NCBI RefSeq assembly: GCF_900163545.1
Contig: NZ_FUHW01000027.1
Location: 62,001-126,000, forward strand
Source of the DNA: Arthrobacter rhombi
GTDB lineage: Bacteria > Actinomycetota > Actinomycetes > Actinomycetales > Micrococcaceae
Direction: 5' to 3'
DNA: 64,000 bases
Shown: positions 52,837 to 61,541 of the stretch, in pieces
Layout of the letters: every line of letters starts with the position of its first letter
Position numbering within the stretch: the stretch's first letter is position 1
The notes under the pieces: generated by a model
What the model was told of the DNA's origin: nothing
The model's input: only the letters and a program-made list of their open reading frames with translations
The model's database searches: none
Made by a program: the position numbers and the translations under genes

Positions 52837-52858
52837 ACTGAACGTTCATTAGGTAATC
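52837..52858. promoter_or_regulatory. Candidate PaaR (TetR-type) operator, site 3
   Basis: A 22-nt imperfect palindrome, plus strand beginning ACTGAACG and ending AGGTAATC; it also contains the perfect 10-bp palindrome TGAACGTTCA. By eye 11 of 16 fixed positions of the remembered PaaR box match. It lies 22 nt before the paaI start, consistent with autoregulation of paaI-paaK-paaR. Confidence 0.45.
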
Positions 52859-52914
52859 TTGAAATGTGATTCAAGTCAAGCCATGAACCGTGGGAGAGGG
52901 TTTGTTAACGCATG

Positions 52915-52950
52915 GGGCAGGACAGGATCCGTGGGGATCCCGCCCTGCCC
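52915..52950 (-). terminator. Hairpin terminator after oligopeptidase B gene
   Basis: A 16-bp stem (52915-52930 with 52935-52950) and loop of 4 nt. The two non-pairing positions are G-U pairs when read on the minus strand, so the hairpin forms fully only in the minus-strand RNA, downstream of the ptrB stop. Confidence 0.75.
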
Positions 52951-52971
52951 GAAACCTCAGGTGAGTTCTGC

Positions 52972-55134
52972 TCAGAGGCGTTCGGTGGCACCGAGCGCAT
53001 CGAGGGCGAAGGCGTAGTCCCAGGCGCGGTCCTTCCACGCTTCGTAGCGTCCCGAGGCGCCGCCGTGCCCGCCATCCATTTCGATCTTCAAGACGATCGG
53101 TTCGCTGCCGGTGCTGATGTCACGCAGGCGCTGCACCCATTTCGCCGGTTCGACATAGAGGACCCGGGTGTCGTTCAGGCTCGTGACGGCGGCGATCTTC
53201 GGGTACTGCACCGCGGCAATGTTCTCGTACGGTGTGTAGGACTTCATGTAGGCGTAGACGTCCGCGTCGGTGATCGGGTTGCCCCATTCCTCCCACTCCA
53301 GGGCCGACAGGGGCAGCTCGGGGTCCAGGATGCTGGTCAGGGCATCAACGAACGGCACCTGCGCCACGATGGCCGTGTATAGCTGCGGTGCCAAGTTGGC
53401 GATGGCGCCCATCAGCAGGCCTCCGGCCGAACCGCCCATCGCCGCGACGCGGCGCGGGTGGGCCCACCCGGTGGCGACCACGTGCTCGGTGGCGGTGACG
53501 AAATCGGTGAAGGAGTTCTTTTTCGCCAGCTTCTTACCGTCGTCGTACCAGTGGCGACCCAACTCGCCACCGCCGCGCACATGGGCGATGACAAAGACGA
53601 CGCCACGATCGAGCAGTGAAAGCCGGGGAATCGAAAAACCGGGGTCCATGCTCATCTCATAGCTGCCGTAGCCATAGACCAGTGCCGGGTTGGAACCATC
53701 CCTGGAAACCTCCCGGCGGCGGATCACCGACAGTGGGATCCGGGTCCCATCGGCGGCGGTGGCCCATTCTCGTTCGGCCACGTAGTCATCGGCATCGTAC
53801 CCTCCCTTGACCGGGGTCTCCTTGCGCAGCGACAGCTCCCCGGAGTTCAGCGTGTAGTCGTAGATGCGCGGCGGGACCAGGAAGCTGGTGTAGACCAGAC
53901 GGATGACCGGGGCATCGTATTCGGCGCCGGCCAAAGAGCAGGTGTACAGCTCCTCGTCGAAGTCCGGTTCGGTCACGGAGGCCTGGGAATCGGTGCCCAG
54001 CCCGGCCAGCGGAAGGACCTGGATTCGTTCAATGGTGTCCTGGCGGACGGAGACCATGGCATGGGAGGCGGTGACCGCGGTGCCCTCGATCTTCACATCG
54101 TCGCGGTGGGCGAAGACCGTGGCCCACTGCTGATCGGCCAACGGTTTGGAGAACTCGTCGGCGGCGACCAGGGAGACCATGTTGTTCTCGGCGTCGAGGT
54201 TATGCGTGAGGAGATAGTTACGCTGGCCGTCCACGGTCACCGGGTCCATGCCATGAAGGATCCGTGCCTCGCGGCCCAGCAGCAGGCGGGGAGCGGCGAG
54301 TGGATCGACCAGATCCAGCGAATGGGTCTCCGCATATTCGGAGTTGCCGATGGAGATCAGCAGTTCCTGGCGGTCGGGGGAGAGGTCGAAGCCCATCCAC
54401 ATGCCCGGATCGTCTTCCTGGAGCACGACGGTGTCGCGGGAGGGGTCCTGGCCCAGGGTGTGAACCTTGACCTGGTTCGGACGCCAAGAATCATCGACCA
54501 CCGTGTAGTAGACCCGGGTGCCGTCCGGGGAGAAAGCCAACCCGTAAAAGACGTTCTCGATGACATCGGGAAGTAGTTCGCCGGTCGAGAGGTCTTTGAT
54601 GCGCAGGGTGAAGCGTTCGTCACCGGCATTATCCTGGGCGTAGGCGAGCAGGTTCCCGTCCTCGGCGACGGCCAAACCGCCCAGCGCAAAGAAGGGCTGG
54701 CCTTCGGCTTCGGCATTACCGTCGATCAGGATCTGCTCGCCCTCGAACGGTTTTCCGGCTTCGATGACCGGCGGCGTCCAGTCGGCGACAGGATCACCGG
54801 TGTCGGTGGCGGCGGCGCGGCAGTGCACCGCATACTGCTGGCCCTCTGCGGTCCGGCTGAAATACCACCAACCATTTTTGCGGGCAGGAACCGAGAGGTC
54901 AGTCTCCTCGGTGCGCTCCTTGATCTCGGCGAAGATCTTCTCACGCAGCTCCTGCTGCCCGGCGGTCACCGCCTCCGCATAGGTGTTCTCGGCCTCGAGG
55001 TGGGCGATGACCTTCGGATTCTCCTTCTCGCGCAACCACTCATAGTCATCGACGAACGTATCGCCGTGGTGTGTGCGCTGGACGGGGATCTTGGCAGCGA
55101 CGGGAGGCTGCGCTTCGATGGGGGATTCGCTCAT
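52972..55134 (-). CDS. ptrB: Oligopeptidase B (prolyl oligopeptidase family S9A)
   Basis: A 720-residue cytosolic serine peptidase cutting after Arg/Lys in short peptides. The N-terminal propeller begins HHGDTFVDDYEWLREKENPKV. The catalytic domain has GSYEMSMDPGFS, FVIAHVRGGGELGRHWYDDG, the nucleophile Ser in AAMGGSAGGLLMGAI and His in EMDGGHGGASGRYE. Length and the SAGG motif match family S9A, close to E. coli PtrB. ATG 55134 gives a normal start; the frame begins 3 codons earlier. It ends at the hairpin at 52915. Confidence 0.95.
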   Translation of the reverse strand: MSESPIEAQPPVAAKIPVQRTHHGDTFVDDYEWLREKENPKVIAHLEAENTYAEAVTAGQQELREKIFAEIKERTEETDLSVPARKNGWWYFSRTAEGQQYAVHCRAAATDTGDPVADWTPPVIEAGKPFEGEQILIDGNAEAEGQPFFALGGLAVAEDGNLLAYAQDNAGDERFTLRIKDLSTGELLPDVIENVFYGLAFSPDGTRVYYTVVDDSWRPNQVKVHTLGQDPSRDTVVLQEDDPGMWMGFDLSPDRQELLISIGNSEYAETHSLDLVDPLAAPRLLLGREARILHGMDPVTVDGQRNYLLTHNLDAENNMVSLVAADEFSKPLADQQWATVFAHRDDVKIEGTAVTASHAMVSVRQDTIERIQVLPLAGLGTDSQASVTEPDFDEELYTCSLAGAEYDAPVIRLVYTSFLVPPRIYDYTLNSGELSLRKETPVKGGYDADDYVAEREWATAADGTRIPLSVIRRREVSRDGSNPALVYGYGSYEMSMDPGFSIPRLSLLDRGVVFVIAHVRGGGELGRHWYDDGKKLAKKNSFTDFVTATEHVVATGWAHPRRVAAMGGSAGGLLMGAIANLAPQLYTAIVAQVPFVDALTSILDPELPLSALEWEEWGNPITDADVYAYMKSYTPYENIAAVQYPKIAAVTSLNDTRVLYVEPAKWVQRLRDISTGSEPIVLKIEMDGGHGGASGRYEAWKDRAWDYAFALDALGATERL

Positions 55135-55498
55135 GCGTCCCATTCAACGCCATGACGTTGGCGCCTCGCGCGCTGTTCGCCAGCGGCGTGTTGTTCAGAC
55201 GTCAGCCCCGATATGCGCCCTGCTCCACGTCGCTACGTGGGGGACAAGCCATCAAGATCGAGGAGTCGTGCCCCGGAGACGGGTTCTGTATTCACCATTT
55301 CCCGGCCACCTCCGGGCCGGGGCCGTGGCTTCTCTCACCGGAGGAGTCATGGCTCATGAGCAATTTTTCATGCACACCACTTGTGGCACATCGGATTCCG
55401 GTTGACGTGGATGTTGTTGGGCGTAGTGTGTCGAGTCCGTTCCCAGTTCCAGGGATGCGGTCGAGCGATCGTTTTCGTGCAAAAGAATGGAGCAGACC
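55135..55498. other. Non-coding stretch upstream of the SRPBCC gene
   Basis: 364 bp between the divergent oligopeptidase B and SRPBCC genes. A small hairpin CCACGT-CGCT-ACGTGG lies near 55228-55243. No gene, operator or clear -10 hexamer at leaderless spacing is seen. The right half, from about 55340, has a lower GC content than its surroundings. Confidence 0.5.
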
Positions 55499-56215
55499 AT
55501 GTCGGAAAAGGAAATCACAGCGTCGCGGACCATTGATGCCCCGGCGGACACCCTCTTCAGTGTCCTTTCCAACCCGGAGAGGCACGCCGAGCTTGATGGC
55601 TCGGGATTGGTCCAGTCCGATGACAAGTCCGACCGCATCACTGCGGTGGGCCAGATGTTTACGATGAACATGCACTGGGAAAAAATGGGAAGGGATTACA
55701 AGACAGACAACCATGTGGTTGGTTTCGACGAAAACAAGCTTTTGGCTTGGGAAACCGCCCCGCATGGACAGCAGCCCCCAGGGTGGCAATGGGTTTGGGA
55801 ACTTGAACCCCAGGGGCCGGATTCCACCAAGGTTTCGGTCACGTACGACTGGAGCTCGGTCACGGATAAGGATGTTTTGAAGCAGATTAGCTTTCCGGCT
55901 ATCCCGCAGGAAGACCTCGAGTCCTCACTGGGCAATCTGGCCTCTGCTGTCTCGCAGGTACAACGGGTTTCGACGGTGAATCGCACCGGATTTTGGGCGT
56001 CTCGGTCAAACCCGGTGAGATTCACAACTGACCCAGCCTCGCGGGCCCTACCCGGCAAGCAAGTACGACACTTGCCACTGTCTCAACAGCTGATACGAGT
56101 CCACGAACGGACAAATCTTCTGATGGATACGTGGAGATCGCCTAAAAGTAGAGGGAGTTGCCCGCAAGGTCGAGGGCCTCTGCTCGTTCGTCGTGGGGTG
56201 GCTTGTGAAAAGTGA
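55499..56215 (+). CDS. SRPBCC-fold protein with abnormal C-terminal extension (possibly a disrupted gene)
   Basis: A 238-residue frame. Residues 1-~150 read as a SRPBCC protein (ASRTIDAPADTLFSVLSNPERHAEL; TDNHVVGFDENKLLAWETAP; VSVTYDWSSVTDKDVLKQI; LGNLASAVSQV), and such proteins end near residue 150-160. Here the frame continues for ~80 residues of Arg/Ser/Thr-rich, non-globular sequence, as if the normal stop was lost by frameshift, deletion or insertion near 55960. Codon choice and GC are lower than in neighbours. ATG 55499 has GGAG upstream. Function unknown; the extension is probably not native. Confidence 0.6.
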   Translation: MSEKEITASRTIDAPADTLFSVLSNPERHAELDGSGLVQSDDKSDRITAVGQMFTMNMHWEKMGRDYKTDNHVVGFDENKLLAWETAPHGQQPPGWQWVWELEPQGPDSTKVSVTYDWSSVTDKDVLKQISFPAIPQEDLESSLGNLASAVSQVQRVSTVNRTGFWASRSNPVRFTTDPASRALPGKQVRHLPLSQQLIRVHERTNLLMDTWRSPKSRGSCPQGRGPLLVRRGVACEK

Positions 56216-56242
56216 AATACCCGGCGCTAGCGTCTGACAGCT

Positions 56243-56299
56243 GAGCGATCTCACCCAACGAGCCTTTGATGCGGCACAACAGTGAAGGTGGGATCGCTC
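56243..56299. repeat. 13-bp inverted repeat upstream of mdh
   Basis: GAGCGATCTCACC at 56243-56255 and GGTGGGATCGCTC at 56287-56299 are inverted with one mismatch, separated by 31 bp. They may be a stem-loop, or the terminal repeats of a remnant mobile element. Confidence 0.6.
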
Positions 56300-56366
56300 C
56301 AGATCGACTCCAGCGGGCAGCGGTTCCCGAGACCGGCTGCGCGGCACGCCGGGTATGGCTTCGGCC

Positions 56367-56372
56367 TAGACT
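56367..56372 (+). promoter_or_regulatory. Putative -10 hexamer, leaderless mdh
   Basis: TAGACT ends 6 nt before ATG 56379. Confidence 0.55.
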
Positions 56373-56378
56373 GACGAA

Positions 56379-57377
56379 ATGGACACCACCAGCCAGATCC
56401 CGCCCGTCACCGTCACCGTCACCGGCGCTGCCGGGCAGATCGGCTACTCCCTCCTTTTCCGTATCGCCTCCGGCGCGCTACTGGGACCCGATGTTCCTGT
56501 CAGGCTGCATCTCCTGGAGGTGCCCCAGGCGACCCGTGCCGCAGAAGGCACCGCCATGGAACTCACCGACTGCGCCTTTGGGCTGCTCGCCGGCGTCGAG
56601 GTCTTCGATGATCCGAACCGAGGATTCGAGGGGACCAACCTCGCGCTGCTGGTGGGTGCGCGCCCGCGGGGGCCCGGCATGGAACGGGCCGACCTGCTGA
56701 GCGCCAACGGCGGCATCTTCTCGGTCCAGGGCAAGGCCCTGAACGAGCACGCCGCCGATGACCTGCGGGTGGTGGTGGTCGGCAATCCGGCGAACACCAA
56801 TGCGCTGATCACCGCGGCCCACGCCCCCGACATCCCCGCGCAGCGCTTCACCGCGATGACGCGTCTGGACCACAACAGGGCAGTCGCCCAGCTGGCCGCC
56901 AAAACCGGTTCCCCCGTCGACACCATCCGCAATATCGCCATTTGGGGAAACCATTCGGCCTCGCAGTACCCGGACCTCACGCACGCCGAGATCGACGGCC
57001 GCCCGGCCACCGGGAGGGTGGAACAGGCCTGGGCACGGGAGGAATTCATCCCCCGGGTGGCCAACCGCGGTGCCGAGGTCATCGACGTCCGGGGTGGTTC
57101 CTCGGCGGCGTCGGCGGCGAATGCCGCGATCGAACACCTGCGCCTGTGGTGCACACAGACCGGCGAGAGTGGATGGACGAGCATGGCCGTGCCCTCCGAT
57201 GGCTCCTACGGGGTCCCCGAAGGCCTGGTTTCATCCTTCCCCGTCACCACTGCCGACGGCGGGTATTCGATTGTCCAGGGGCTGGACATCGACGCGTTCT
57301 CGCGGGAGCGCATCGACGCCTCGGTGGCCGAGCTGGTCTCCGAGCGCGAGGCGGTCACCTCGCTGGGCCTGCTCTAG
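56379..57377 (+). CDS. mdh: Malate dehydrogenase
   Basis: Interconverts malate and oxaloacetate in the TCA cycle. The 332-residue protein is of the NAD-type cytosolic/actinobacterial group: [21 protein letters not shown] (nucleotide loop), [20 protein letters not shown] (ribose-binding acidic residue), [23 protein letters not shown] variant reading [15 protein letters not shown], and the catalytic His in [17 protein letters not shown]. Length and motifs are normal. It is driven by its own TAGACT leaderless promoter, 163 bp downstream of the unusual SRPBCC frame. Confidence 0.96.
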   Translation: MDTTSQIPPVTVTVTGAAGQIGYSLLFRIASGALLGPDVPVRLHLLEVPQATRAAEGTAMELTDCAFGLLAGVEVFDDPNRGFEGTNLALLVGARPRGPGMERADLLSANGGIFSVQGKALNEHAADDLRVVVVGNPANTNALITAAHAPDIPAQRFTAMTRLDHNRAVAQLAAKTGSPVDTIRNIAIWGNHSASQYPDLTHAEIDGRPATGRVEQAWAREEFIPRVANRGAEVIDVRGGSSAASAANAAIEHLRLWCTQTGESGWTSMAVPSDGSYGVPEGLVSSFPVTTADGGYSIVQGLDIDAFSRERIDASVAELVSEREAVTSLGLL

Positions 57378-57393
57378 GACTCCGGCGCCCTGC

Positions 57394-58176
57394 TCAGGAC
57401 GTCCGGAAACCGCCGTTGCTGTGCAGCAACTGCCCGGTGATCCAGGACCCGGCGTCGGAGAACAGGAAACGCACCAGCTCGGCAGTGTCCAAGCCCGTGC
57501 CGAGCCGGCCCGCGGGTGTCGCCCGCACCAGGGCTGCCCGTTGTTCCTCATCCATCCAGCCGTTGTCGATGGGCCCGGGGTTGATGACATTGGAGCGGAC
57601 ACCCCGATCGGCGAGCTCGAGGGCGGCGGCGATGACCAGACGGTCCAAGGCGCCCTTGCTAGCGCCATAGGGCAGGTTGCCCGCAGTGTGGTCGCTCGTC
57701 AACGCGACGATCCTGCCACCGACTCCTCCCTCTGACGGCCCGGTGGAGGGAAGTTGTCCGGCGAAGGCCTTGATCAGCAACCACGAGGCGCGGGCGTTGA
57801 CCGCGAAATGCCGGTCCCAGCTCTCGATGTCGGTGGTCAGGATCGAACTGTCCACCGATTCGCAGTGTGCCAATACCAGACCATCCACCGTGCGCCCCGC
57901 CGGCCCGGAGCCCATCAGCTGGCCCGGAAACACCGGTTCGCCCAGATCGCCGGGCGCGAGAATGACCTGCGCCCCGTACTCGCGGCAGGCATCGGCGATG
58001 GCATGTGGATCGTCCTCGCCGCGTTCCAGGTCGATGCGCTCGTCGTAGGGCTGCCAATGATTCAGGATCAGGTCCCAGCCGTCCCGGGCCAGGCCCAGCG
58101 CTATGCCGGAGGCGATCGACCGGCGGCGTCCGACGCCGGTGACCAGTGCCAGGTGCTTCTGCTGTGAAGGTGACAT
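57394..58176 (-). CDS. Short-chain dehydrogenase/reductase
   Basis: A 260-residue SDR oxidoreductase. The nucleotide motif is ALVTGVGRRRSIASGIALGLA (a variant TGxxxxxxIG form, similar to FabI/enoyl-ACP reductase-like SDRs); a central NARASWLLIKAF and the catalytic pair in LPYGASKGALDRLV (Tyr, Lys) follow; the end GQLLHSNGGF is typical. Substrate unknown. ATG 58176 is supported by TAGCCT at 58184-58189, 7 nt upstream. It converges with mdh, 16 bp apart. Confidence 0.88.
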   Translation of the reverse strand: MSPSQQKHLALVTGVGRRRSIASGIALGLARDGWDLILNHWQPYDERIDLERGEDDPHAIADACREYGAQVILAPGDLGEPVFPGQLMGSGPAGRTVDGLVLAHCESVDSSILTTDIESWDRHFAVNARASWLLIKAFAGQLPSTGPSEGGVGGRIVALTSDHTAGNLPYGASKGALDRLVIAAALELADRGVRSNVINPGPIDNGWMDEEQRAALVRATPAGRLGTGLDTAELVRFLFSDAGSWITGQLLHSNGGFRTS

Positions 58177-58183
58177 GGCACCG

Positions 58184-58189
58184 AGGCTA
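58184..58189 (-). promoter_or_regulatory. Putative -10 hexamer, leaderless SDR gene
   Basis: TAGCCT on the minus strand ends 7 nt before ATG 58176. Confidence 0.45.
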
Positions 58190-58224
58190 GCGATACGGCG
58201 TCGTACCGGGAACCCATGCACGGA

Positions 58225-59862
58225 CTAGCGTTCGGGCACCAGGGTCCTGGAGTACTGGACCTGGCCCAGGGCGTTGATGAGTTTGACCGTGAACTCGGAG
58301 CCATCCCCGGCCACCTTGACGTGCCCGAAGTACTGGTGTTCACCCGAACGCGGTGAGCCCAGAGGAGGTCCTGCCTGCTGGAAGTCGACCTGGGGGCCGA
58401 AGGTCAGGTCCAGGGCGTTGGGTCCGAAGGATCCCGCGTTGATCGGCCCGGCGACGAACTCCCAGAAGGGGTTGAAATCGCGGAAGGCCGCGCGTTCGGG
58501 GGAGTAGTGGTGGGCCGCGCAGTAGTGCACGTCGCCGGTGAGGAAGACGACGTTCCTGATGCGGTGCCTTTTGATGGCCGAGAGCAGGCGGGCGAGTTCG
58601 AGTTCGCGTCCCAGCGGGGCACCGTGATCGGCGTTGGAGATCGATTCCTGGCCCTTGCCGTCCAGGACGACCAGCCCCAGTGGCAGGTCGTTGCCGATGA
58701 CCTTCCACGTGGCCGGGGAACGGCGCAGCGAGCGGATGAGCCACTGCAACTGCTCCTCGCCAAGAATGCTGGTTGCCTGCGATTCCAGCCCGGAGGTGTT
58801 CGGGCTCCTGTGCGAGCGCATGTCCAGGGCGAACAGATCCAGGTGGGGTCCGCGTTCGATGTGACGGTAGATGCGGGTGGGTTCGAATCCCGTTCCCGGT
58901 CGCAGGGCCCGCCGATCGGCGATGGGCATGTATTCCTGCCAGGCACGCCGGGAGCGTGCGGCCAGGGTGTCGACCTGGCGAACGGCATAACGCGGATCAT
59001 CAATGATTTCACCGGGGTACCAGTTGTTCATCGTCTCGTGGTCATCCCACTGGGCTACCACCGGGACCTCTGCATACATGGCCCGCAGGTTCTCATCCAT
59101 CATGTTGTAGCGGTGGCGACCCCGGTATTCGTTCAGCGTCTCGGCCACCTTGGAGACCTCCTCGGTGACGACGTTGCGCCAGATCCGGCCATCGGGCTCC
59201 TTCATCTCCGCTTCCAGGGGACCATCCGCGTAGATGGTGTCTCCCGAATGCAGGAAGAAATCGGGTCCGGTGGCGTGCATGGCCGCGTAACCGCGCATTC
59301 CCCCGATGTCCTCGTTGATGCCGTAGCCCTGCCCGGCGGTGTCCGCTGTCCAGACGAAGCTCTGCGATGAGGAGTCATGGCCGTGCCGGTGGCCGTGTGC
59401 AGGGGCCGTGGTGAAGGAACCGCGGCCGGTTTCGCTGCGGCGGCCGTGGTCGTCCTCGAAATACAGTTCGACGGCGAAGCGCATGCCCGCGGGCAGCCTG
59501 CGCGCGTGCAACTTGGCGGTGAAATCGGTGCTCGCCCGGGCCTGCGAACCCGACAGGTGGAACGTTCGTGCATGGCGTCCGCGGAGCGCCTCGCCATCCT
59601 GACCGGCGGCGCGGAGCACCGCGTGCAGACGGCCCGGCCCCGAGGCGCGGGACCATAAGACGGCAGAGTTCGTCGAGACGTCTCCGGTGGAGATGCCGGA
59701 GGGCAGAGTCAGGCGTCGGGCCGACAAAGCGATGGCTGACGCAGGGTTCATGGCGGAAGCGGGGGGAACGATCAGCGAGGCGGCGGCAAAAGTCGAAGCG
59801 GAAGCCGCGCCTTTGAGCAGTGAACGGCGCGAGGCGCCGGGCCGGAAGGAATCCATATCCAC
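58225..59862 (-). CDS. PhoD-type alkaline phosphatase/phosphodiesterase, Tat-exported
   Basis: A 545-residue secreted phosphoesterase. The signal has the twin-arginine motif (SRRSLLKGAASAS) and a hydrophobic core ending near PPASA. The PhoD N-terminal beta domain starts at LPSGISTGDVSTNSAVLWSRA. The metallophosphatase core has SFVWTADTAGQGYG, FFLHSGDTIYADG, PVVAQWDDHETMNNWYPGE and VVFLTGDVHYCAAHHY, supplying the Ca/Fe ligands and metal-binding histidines. It would release phosphate from phosphodiesters or monoesters outside the cell. The GTG start at 59862 is 78 bp from the divergent serine hydrolase. Confidence 0.93.
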   Translation of the reverse strand: MDMDSFRPGASRRSLLKGAASASTFAAASLIVPPASAMNPASAIALSARRLTLPSGISTGDVSTNSAVLWSRASGPGRLHAVLRAAGQDGEALRGRHARTFHLSGSQARASTDFTAKLHARRLPAGMRFAVELYFEDDHGRRSETGRGSFTTAPAHGHRHGHDSSSQSFVWTADTAGQGYGINEDIGGMRGYAAMHATGPDFFLHSGDTIYADGPLEAEMKEPDGRIWRNVVTEEVSKVAETLNEYRGRHRYNMMDENLRAMYAEVPVVAQWDDHETMNNWYPGEIIDDPRYAVRQVDTLAARSRRAWQEYMPIADRRALRPGTGFEPTRIYRHIERGPHLDLFALDMRSHRSPNTSGLESQATSILGEEQLQWLIRSLRRSPATWKVIGNDLPLGLVVLDGKGQESISNADHGAPLGRELELARLLSAIKRHRIRNVVFLTGDVHYCAAHHYSPERAAFRDFNPFWEFVAGPINAGSFGPNALDLTFGPQVDFQQAGPPLGSPRSGEHQYFGHVKVAGDGSEFTVKLINALGQVQYSRTLVPER

Positions 59863-59940
59863 GAGCCAACCTCAGGCAGAAGACCAGCACCTTTCCACAC
59901 GATGAACGGCAGCAGAAACCCCTGGTGGCAGGATGGTTCC

Positions 59941-61389
59941 ATGGCCACTGAAGAACCGACAGCCGAAACCAATCCCGCGCTCGCCGCCTGGGAATCCGTC
60001 CTCGCCTACGCACCTCGCTATCTGGAGCATCTGCGCTCCTTCGATCGGCAACCCGGCTACCAGGTCGCCGTCGCCGTCGACGGGACGGTCATCGGGACCA
60101 TCGCCGGCGGCTACGCCGATGTCGCCGCCGGTACCGAGATGACGGACGCCCACCAGTTCCGCATCGCCTCGCATTCGAAGATGTTCACGGCCACCGCCAT
60201 CCTTCAGCTGGTCGAAGCAGGGTCCCTGACACTTGAAGACGCGGTCGCCGACCACCTGCCCGAATTGGCCGGAACGGAAACGGGGAAGGTCACCGTAGGG
60301 GAGCTGCTCTCCCACTCCTCCGGGTTGACCCGCGACGGCACCGATTCGGACTTCTGGGTCCTGTCCCGGCCCTTCCCCGGACGAGGGGTACTCCTCGAAA
60401 CCGCCGCCAACGGTCGGGTCATCGGACGCCACACCCACTTCAAATACACCAACATCGGCTATGGCCTGCTGGGACTGATCATCGAGGCCGCCAGCGGGCA
60501 GGACTACCGCGGGTACGTCCGGGAGAAGCTGATTGATCCGTTGGCGCTGCACGATACCGGGCCGGATCTGGATGAGGGGGCCACCAAACTGGCGACCGGC
60601 TACGGGGCGCTGGCCGTGATGGGTGAGCCCTATACCCTCGAGCATCGATGCACGATCGACCATGTGGATACCGGGGCACTGAGTGCTGCGACCGGTTTCT
60701 ACTCCACCGCCGGCGACGTCGTTCGATTCCTCACGGCCCATCTGCCGCAGCGCCCGGGGCAGCAGGCCGCAGGGTCTCCGGTTTCCGAACACTCCAAACG
60801 CCGTATGCAACGCGCGCTCGAACAATCGGGGGTGCCCGGCAGGGACTACGGGTTGGGGATGATCCTGCAAGAAGTCCATGGGCAGGAAACCTTCGGCCAT
60901 AGTGGCGGCTACCCGGGACATATCAGCCGCAGCTGGGCGTTGCCGAAAACAGGTGTGGCCCTCAGCGTGCTGACCAACGCCATCGACGGACCAGCCACGA
61001 CCTGGGGTGAGCAGCTCATCGGACTGGCATCCCTGGCAGCCGCAGAAATCCCGTCCTCGTACGCCGATGTCCCGGTGGAACAGCTGAACCGGTTCACCGG
61101 GCGGTTCGCGGGACTCTGGGGCGTCCAGGACATCGTCGAGCTCGGTGGCAAGCTGTATTGCCTGTCCCTCGGTGCATCCCCTGACCCGGCGCTGACCGAA
61201 CCACTGGAGTATGTGGATGCCCGGACCCTGCGTACGCGCGACCCCAACGGCTTCGGCGGGTACGGGGAGGACTTCGTTTTTGAATTCGATGCCGCCGGGG
61301 CGGTCGCCATCCGCGGCCCCGGGGGGATGAAACTGGTCCGTCAAACCGATTTTCGTGTTCCGTCGCGGGTCGTTAACCCCGCCAGCTGA
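59941..61389 (+). CDS. Serine hydrolase (beta-lactamase/EstB family)
   Basis: A 482-residue protein of the class C beta-lactamase-like family. The catalytic Ser77 and Lys80 lie in RIASHSKMFTA (SxxK), Tyr169 and Asn171 in FKYTNIGYGLLG (YxN), and the HxG motif in FGHSGGYPGHIS. A C-terminal lipocalin-like domain (TGRFAGLWGVQDIVELGGKLY) follows. There is no signal peptide, so it may be cytosolic and act as an esterase or peptidase; the substrate is unknown. CAGGAT at 59929-59934 ends 6 nt before ATG 59941, giving a weak leaderless promoter. Confidence 0.88.
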   Translation: MATEEPTAETNPALAAWESVLAYAPRYLEHLRSFDRQPGYQVAVAVDGTVIGTIAGGYADVAAGTEMTDAHQFRIASHSKMFTATAILQLVEAGSLTLEDAVADHLPELAGTETGKVTVGELLSHSSGLTRDGTDSDFWVLSRPFPGRGVLLETAANGRVIGRHTHFKYTNIGYGLLGLIIEAASGQDYRGYVREKLIDPLALHDTGPDLDEGATKLATGYGALAVMGEPYTLEHRCTIDHVDTGALSAATGFYSTAGDVVRFLTAHLPQRPGQQAAGSPVSEHSKRRMQRALEQSGVPGRDYGLGMILQEVHGQETFGHSGGYPGHISRSWALPKTGVALSVLTNAIDGPATTWGEQLIGLASLAAAEIPSSYADVPVEQLNRFTGRFAGLWGVQDIVELGGKLYCLSLGASPDPALTEPLEYVDARTLRTRDPNGFGGYGEDFVFEFDAAGAVAIRGPGGMKLVRQTDFRVPSRVVNPAS

Positions 61390-61541
61390 CCCGGCCAGAC
61401 CGCAGCCGTCGTCGGATGCAGGGCTGGATATAACACGCGCCGCTGAACACTCCCTGTGAGTCGGGTCACCATGCTCTATTGTCTAAGTGAGTCCAAGACC
61501 CGTGAAGACGGGCCGCACCATCAGCGAACGGGGTAGAGAAC

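Noticed and set aside
56048..56347. A 99-codon minus-strand frame in the low-GC patch
   Set aside because: It has no recognisable domain and is Ser/Arg/Thr-rich; it may be remnant sequence but cannot be supported as a gene.
59872..61344. A 490-codon open frame opposite the serine hydrolase gene
   Set aside because: The plus-strand protein has the SxxK, YxN and HxG motifs; the reverse frame has none.
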